From: VRUE01 sp035318745
GTDB taxonomy: Bacteria; Actinomycetota; Thermoleophilia; Solirubrobacterales; 70-9
Length of the DNA: 64,000 nt
Assembly (NCBI GenBank): GCA_035318745.1
Contig: DATHEA010000015.1
Coordinates: forward strand, 40,278 to 104,277
Reading direction: 5' to 3'
A program made the position numbers and the translations under genes. The notes under the pieces were generated by a model. The model saw nothing but the letters and a program-made list of their open reading frames with translations. It was not told the origin of the DNA and searched no databases. Of this stretch, positions 60,285 to 64,000 are shown in pieces (the stretch's first letter is position 1; every line of letters starts with the position of its first letter).

Positions 60285-62291
60285 CTAATGCAGCGCGGGC
60301 TCGCCGGCTCGCAGCGCCGCTAGCACCCGCTCGGCCACCGACTCCCCCGTCAGGCCTACCTCCTCGCGCAGCAGCGCCGGCTTGCCGTGGGTGACATAGC
60401 GGTCCGGCAGACCGACCCGCATCACCCGCGCCCGATCGCCCGGGCGATCGGCGAAGGAGTCCTCGAGGTGCTCAAGGACCGCCGAGCCGAAGCCGCCGGG
60501 AAGCACGTTCTCCTCGATCGTCACGACCAGGTCGTGTCCGAGCGCGAGCCGCTCCAGCAACTCGGCATCGAGCGGCTTGGCGAAGCGGGCGTCGGCGACG
60601 GTCGGCCGCAGGTCGTGTGCAGCGAGGATCTCCGCCGCCTGCAGCGCGACCGAGACTCCGTAGCCATACCCCAGCAGTGCGACCCGCTCGCCACTCGCCA
60701 GCAGCTCGCCGCTGCCGATCGGTATCTCTTCCGGCTGGGCGGGCAGCTCGGCCCCCTCCGCGGCACCGCGCGGGTAGCGCAGCGCCGCCGGGCCGTCGTG
60801 GGCGATCGCCGTGCGCAACATGTGGACCAGCATCGCCTCGTCGCGAGGCGCCATCACCACGACGTTTGGCAGCGGCCGGAAGTAGGAGACATCGAAGACC
60901 CCGTGGTGGGTTGGCCCGTCGTCGCCGACCAGGCCGGCCCGGTCCATGGCGAAGGTGACGTCGAGCTCCTGCAGACAGACGTCGTGGATGATCTGGTCGT
61001 AGGCGCGCTGGAGGAAGGTCGAGTAGATCGCGCAGACCGGCTTCGCCCCCTGCAGGGCGAGTCCGGAGGCGAGCAGAACCGCGTTCTGCTCGGCGATGCC
61101 GACGTCGTAGTACTGCTCGGGCACCTCGTCGGCGAGCCTCTGCAATCCGGCTCCGCCGGCCATCGCGGCGGTGATCCCGATCACGCGCTCGTCGCGCTCG
61201 GCCTCGGCGACGATCGCGTCGGCGAAGACCTGGGTGTACTGCGGCGGAGCCCCGGCGGCGGGCGGCTTCTCCAGCCGCTCGGGGGCGATCGCCTCGGGCG
61301 AGTCGGACTCCTTGACCGGGACCGGCTTCGGCGCGGGCGCGCCGTTGACGATGCTCTTCGGCTTGGCCGCATGCCACTGCTCCATCCCCTCGAGGCCGCC
61401 CTCCTCCGCCGGCGCGAAGCCCTTGCCCTTGACCGTGTGGATATGGACGACGACCGGGCGGCCGGCCTCGAAGGCCTCGCGCAGAGCGTCGCGCAGGGCG
61501 TGCACGTCGTGGCCGTCGATCACGCCCATGTAGGCGAGGTCGAGCTCCTCGAAGAAGAGACCCGGCGCCCAGTAGGCCTTGATCGCCGACTTGATCTCCG
61601 GCCCCAGCCTTTCGATCCGCCCCCCCAGCCCCAGCGGCAGCTTGGTCAGCCGGTCCTCGACCCCCTCGCGGGCGTGGTAGAGGCGTGGGTTGAGCCGGAC
61701 CCGGTTGAAGTAGCGCGAGAGCGCGCCGACGTTGGGTGAGATCGACATGCCGTTGTCGTTGAGGACGATCACGATCGGCGTCTGCAGGCCGCCGGCGGCG
61801 TGCAGGGCCTCATAAGCGACACCGCCGGTCAGGGCCCCGTCGCCGATTACCGCGGCGACCTTGCCGTCCTCGCCGATCCCCTTGCGCATCGCCTCCTTCA
61901 GGCCGACTGCGTAGCCGATCGAGGTCGAGGCGTGTCCGGCTCCCATGATGTCGTGCTCGGACTCGAAGATCGAGCAGAACGGGGCCAACCCGTCGTACTG
62001 GCGGATTGTCGGCAGAGCGTCGCGACGCCCGGTGAGGATCTTGTGCGGGTAGGACTGGTGGCCGACGTCCCAGAGGACCTTGTCGCGAGGCGAGTCGAGC
62101 AGGCTGTGCAGGGCGACGGCCAGCTCGCAGGTGCCCAGGTTGGCGCCGAAGTGGCCACCGATCTCGCCGATCGTGTCGATGATGTAGGTGCGCATCTCCT
62201 GCGCGACCTGCTGCAGCTGCTCGTCGTCGAGCTCGTGCAGGTCGGCGGGGGAATCGATCCCCTCGAGCAGTCTCTGTGGCTTGTCGCTCAT
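60285..62291 (-). CDS. dxs: 1-deoxy-D-xylulose-5-phosphate synthase
   Basis: First enzyme of the MEP isoprenoid pathway; condenses pyruvate and glyceraldehyde 3-phosphate with thiamin diphosphate. Visible landmarks: GGHFGANLGTCELAVALH, DVGHQSYPHKILTGRRD, the ThDP motif GDGALTGGVAYEAL and VLNDNGMSISPN. Transketolase pyrimidine and C-terminal domains follow (FAMDRAGLVGDDGPTHHG). Length 668. ATG 62291 overlaps the ispA stop. Confidence 0.96.
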   Translation of the reverse strand: MSDKPQRLLEGIDSPADLHELDDEQLQQVAQEMRTYIIDTIGEIGGHFGANLGTCELAVALHSLLDSPRDKVLWDVGHQSYPHKILTGRRDALPTIRQYDGLAPFCSIFESEHDIMGAGHASTSIGYAVGLKEAMRKGIGEDGKVAAVIGDGALTGGVAYEALHAAGGLQTPIVIVLNDNGMSISPNVGALSRYFNRVRLNPRLYHAREGVEDRLTKLPLGLGGRIERLGPEIKSAIKAYWAPGLFFEELDLAYMGVIDGHDVHALRDALREAFEAGRPVVVHIHTVKGKGFAPAEEGGLEGMEQWHAAKPKSIVNGAPAPKPVPVKESDSPEAIAPERLEKPPAAGAPPQYTQVFADAIVAEAERDERVIGITAAMAGGAGLQRLADEVPEQYYDVGIAEQNAVLLASGLALQGAKPVCAIYSTFLQRAYDQIIHDVCLQELDVTFAMDRAGLVGDDGPTHHGVFDVSYFRPLPNVVVMAPRDEAMLVHMLRTAIAHDGPAALRYPRGAAEGAELPAQPEEIPIGSGELLASGERVALLGYGYGVSVALQAAEILAAHDLRPTVADARFAKPLDAELLERLALGHDLVVTIEENVLPGGFGSAVLEHLEDSFADRPGDRARVMRVGLPDRYVTHGKPALLREEVGLTGESVAERVLAALRAGEPALH

Positions 62292-63151
62292 TCGTTCCTG
62301 GTGAAGATGTAGTCGGCGATCCCTCTCAGGTCGCCGGTGTCGCCGCTTGCCTCGGCCAGCGCCGCAGTCGCCTTCGCGTGGGACTCGGCCGCCAGCTCGC
62401 GTGCCCGCTCGAGGCCAAAGAGGCTGACGTAGGTGAGTTTGCCATGTCGCTCGTCGCTTCCACGGGGCTTGCCGAGTTGCTCGTCGCTTCCGGTCACGTC
62501 GAGGATGTCGTCGACGATCTGGAAGAGGACGCCGAGCTCGCCGGAAAACCGGCGATAGGGAATTGTCTCAGTTTCGGCCACGCCCTCCAGAGTCAATACG
62601 ACGCCGACCCCGGCAGCGATCAGCCGACCGGTCTTGAGGCCGTGCAGCGTGCGCAACGCCTCGGCATCGCCGGCCTCGCCGATCACGTCCACGTACTGAC
62701 CGCCGACCATGCCGTCCACGCCCGTCGCGCCCGCCAGCTCCGACAGCGCGGCAAGCACCCGCACCGGCTCACCGGGCTGCTCGCAGAAGAGGCGGATCGC
62801 CTCGGCGAACAGTCCGTCCCCGGCCAGGATCGCCACGTCCTCGCCGTACTTGACGTGCGAGGTCGGCAGGCCGCGGCGCAGCTCGTCGTCGTCCATCGCC
62901 GGCAGGTCGTCGTGGATCAACGAGTAGGTGTGGATCAGCTCGAGCGCCGCCGCCACCGGCAGGTAGCGCGACGGATCGGCACCGAGGGCACGCGCCGTGG
63001 CCAGGGCGAGAACCGGCCGCACACGCTTGCCACCGGCGAGCAGCGAGTAGCGCATCGCCTCCTCGAGCCCCGCCGTGGCGGGTTGAGCGGCAAAGCCAAG
63101 GCGCTCCAGCTCGGTGTCGACCAGGGCGCGCAGATCCTCGGGGTAGCTCAC
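62288..63151 (-). CDS. ispA: Polyprenyl (farnesyl-type) diphosphate synthase
   Basis: trans-isoprenyl diphosphate synthase giving FPP or a related chain. The first Asp-rich motif HDDLPAMDDD is near residue 83 and the second IVDDILDV near 226; GGKRVRP binds IPP. At 287 residues it is FPP-synthase-sized. A small duplication, GSDEQLGKPRGSDERHGK, lies in the flexible loop past the second motif. GTG 63151. With dxs and xseB it forms an isoprenoid operon. Confidence 0.93.
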   Translation of the reverse strand: MSYPEDLRALVDTELERLGFAAQPATAGLEEAMRYSLLAGGKRVRPVLALATARALGADPSRYLPVAAALELIHTYSLIHDDLPAMDDDELRRGLPTSHVKYGEDVAILAGDGLFAEAIRLFCEQPGEPVRVLAALSELAGATGVDGMVGGQYVDVIGEAGDAEALRTLHGLKTGRLIAAGVGVVLTLEGVAETETIPYRRFSGELGVLFQIVDDILDVTGSDEQLGKPRGSDERHGKLTYVSLFGLERARELAAESHAKATAALAEASGDTGDLRGIADYIFTRNE

Positions 63152-63173
63152 CGCGGGCGCTGTTGCTGTTCGC

Positions 63174-63356
63174 TCACCGCGAGCCCCCCGACTCGCGGAT
63201 GCGGCGGTTTGCCTCCTCGACCGCCTCGGTCGAGAGCTCGGCCGCCTCGTGGGCCAGCTCGGCGGCGCGCTCGTCGCTTGCCTCCGAGCCCTCCAGCTCC
63301 GCGGCGATCGCCTGCAGGCGGGCAGAGATCTCGCGCAGGCGCTCCGCCTCGCTCAC
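63174..63356 (-). CDS. xseB: Probable exodeoxyribonuclease VII small subunit
   Basis: 60 residues: ERLREISARLQAIAAELEGS and AAELAHEAAELSTEAVEEAN, a short helical coiled protein of XseB size. The position between nusB and ispA is the usual one for xseB. The large subunit xseA, normally adjacent, is not in this window. GTG 63356 overlaps the nusB stop. The assignment leans on context. Confidence 0.6.
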   Translation of the reverse strand: MSEAERLREISARLQAIAAELEGSEASDERAAELAHEAAELSTEAVEEANRRIRESGGSR

Positions 63357-63739
63357 GTAACCGCGCCCCCCTGGCGCTCGCGAACGATCGCGCCGAGGAT
63401 CCCGTTGACGAAGCCCGGCGCATCCGCTCCGCAGTACTCCTTGGCGATCTCGACCGCCTCGTCGATCGCCACCTCGTCGGGCACGTCCTCGCTGTGCTCG
63501 ATCTCGTAGAGGGCAACCCGCATCACGTTCAGCTCCAGCGGCGCGATCCGCTTCAGCTCCCAGCCGCGGGCGTGCCCGCCGATCGTGGCGTCGAGCGCCT
63601 CGCGATGGGACTCGACAGCCTCGGCCAGCTCGCGGGTGAACGGGCGGGCCTCGCCCAGCAGCTCCCCCAGTGGGCGCCCGGTGACGTCGCGCTGGTAGCA
63701 GGCGAAGACGGCGTCGCGTCGCTGGTCGGATCTGCGCAT
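63353..63739 (-). CDS. nusB: Transcription antitermination factor NusB
   Basis: 128-residue all-helical protein that joins NusE in rRNA antitermination. RRDAVFACYQRDVTGRPL at the N-terminus corresponds to the RREAVFALYQ-type RNA-binding start. LKRIAPLELNVMRVALYEI, DEVAIDEAVEIAKEYCGAD and PGFVNGILGAIVRE are the conserved helices. ATG 63739; a longer reading into the repeat region is not supported. Confidence 0.94.
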   Translation of the reverse strand: MRRSDQRRDAVFACYQRDVTGRPLGELLGEARPFTRELAEAVESHREALDATIGGHARGWELKRIAPLELNVMRVALYEIEHSEDVPDEVAIDEAVEIAKEYCGADAPGFVNGILGAIVRERQGGAVT

Positions 63740-63818
63740 CGGCCTATTCTCGCGCTTCGGGCGGCCGGTGGCGCGGTAGGGCCTTTCCTTGACTCCGCGT
63801 GTGCGACTGGCGAGCGCC

Positions 63819-63850
63819 GGACCAAGCGGGGCAAGGACGCAGGGAGGCCG
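63819..63850 (+). repeat. Truncated copy 4 of structured repeat family B
   Basis: GGACCAAGCGGGGCAAGGACGCAGGGAGG matches the left half of copies 2 and 3. The right half and inner hairpin are absent. The IS element begins about 30-55 bases further on, so the insertion may have removed the rest. Confidence 0.65.
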
Positions 63851-63906
63851 AATAGCAGCGCTCATGAGTATCCGGTTCCGTCAGGTGACGTGCCTACAGT
63901 CGTCTT

Positions 63907-64000
63907 GTGGGCAGGCCAGACTTCCCTCGCACGATCATGGAGTTCCAGGAGCGTTTCTCTGACGATGTCGCCTGCCTCGAGTACTTGGCGGCGTCGCGGT
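63907..64000 (+). mobile_element. Start of an IS1595-family transposase gene (cut by window edge)
   Basis: The frame from GTG 63907 reads GRPDFPRTIMEFQERFSDDV then ACLEYLAASR, the N-terminal block of ISXO2/IS1595-type transposases (MEFxxRFxxxxAC). The remainder, including the DDE catalytic core, lies outside the window. The left IS end is probably near GGTTCCGTCAGGTGACG at about 63877. Only 31 codons are visible, so intactness cannot be judged. Confidence 0.72.

Overview
The window is a chromosomal segment of a very GC-rich actinobacterium, most probably of the class Thermoleophilia (Solirubrobacterales-like). The signs are actinobacterial gene orders (tlyA-nadK-recN-steA-mctB-pyrG, yebC-ruvC-ruvA-ruvB, pdxS-pdxT), a fused secDF, frequent GTG/TTG starts in 4-bp stop/start overlaps, and several secreted protein families typical of soil Actinobacteria. 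This placement is inferred from gene content only.

Layout. 1-4.7 kb (+): 3' part of corA, a HIT protein, a phosphohexomutase, a metallo-beta-lactamase-fold hydrolase and a lipid kinase, mostly overlapping. 4.7-16.3 kb (-): rel, recJ, a small membrane protein, secDF, a zinc-ribbon PAS protein, ruvB, ruvA, ruvC and yebC (stringent response, repair and secretion). 16.3-27 kb: M29 aminopeptidase with pdxT/pdxS, an RpiR regulator, a run of small membrane and zinc proteins, YjbQ, a Ser/Thr kinase, secreted proteins and a PhzF protein. 27-32.2 kb is accessory DNA: a broken nucleotidyltransferase locus, then two tandem islets next to a tRNA with anticodon CAU. Each islet begins with a displaced tRNA 3'-half and carries a toxin-antitoxin pair (ParE/RelE-RHH and HicBA) plus one cargo gene. 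32.2-45 kb: an orphan Hpt protein, a lipoprotein, an SDR, a glycosyltransferase, tRNA-Asn, dnaG, dgt, recO, mutM, xerD, DUF3866, an M20/M42 peptidase and pyrG. 45-53.4 kb: an envelope and division cluster (MraY-like transferase, mctB, steA), recN, an MFS exporter, nadK and tlyA. 53.4-60 kb: secreted and beta-helix proteins and small regulators. 60-64 kb: dxs, ispA, xseB and nusB, then the 5' end of an IS1595-like transposase cut by the window edge.

The most unusual content is a set of dispersed structured repeats that no standard feature type explains. Family B (four copies: 9.8, 48.3, 51.7 and 63.8 kb) sits at the 3' ends of minus-strand genes. It has a conserved core inside long outer stems whose sequences differ completely between copies yet pair within each copy. 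Non-Watson-Crick pairs are wobble-compatible only on the plus strand. Family A (19.4, 41.3 and 50.1 kb) is a two-tier hairpin with compensatory changes. Family C (53.7 and 60.1 kb) is a duplicated candidate small RNA, one copy ending in an intrinsic terminator. Two further perfect palindromes lie in frame inside recJ and the DUF3866 gene.
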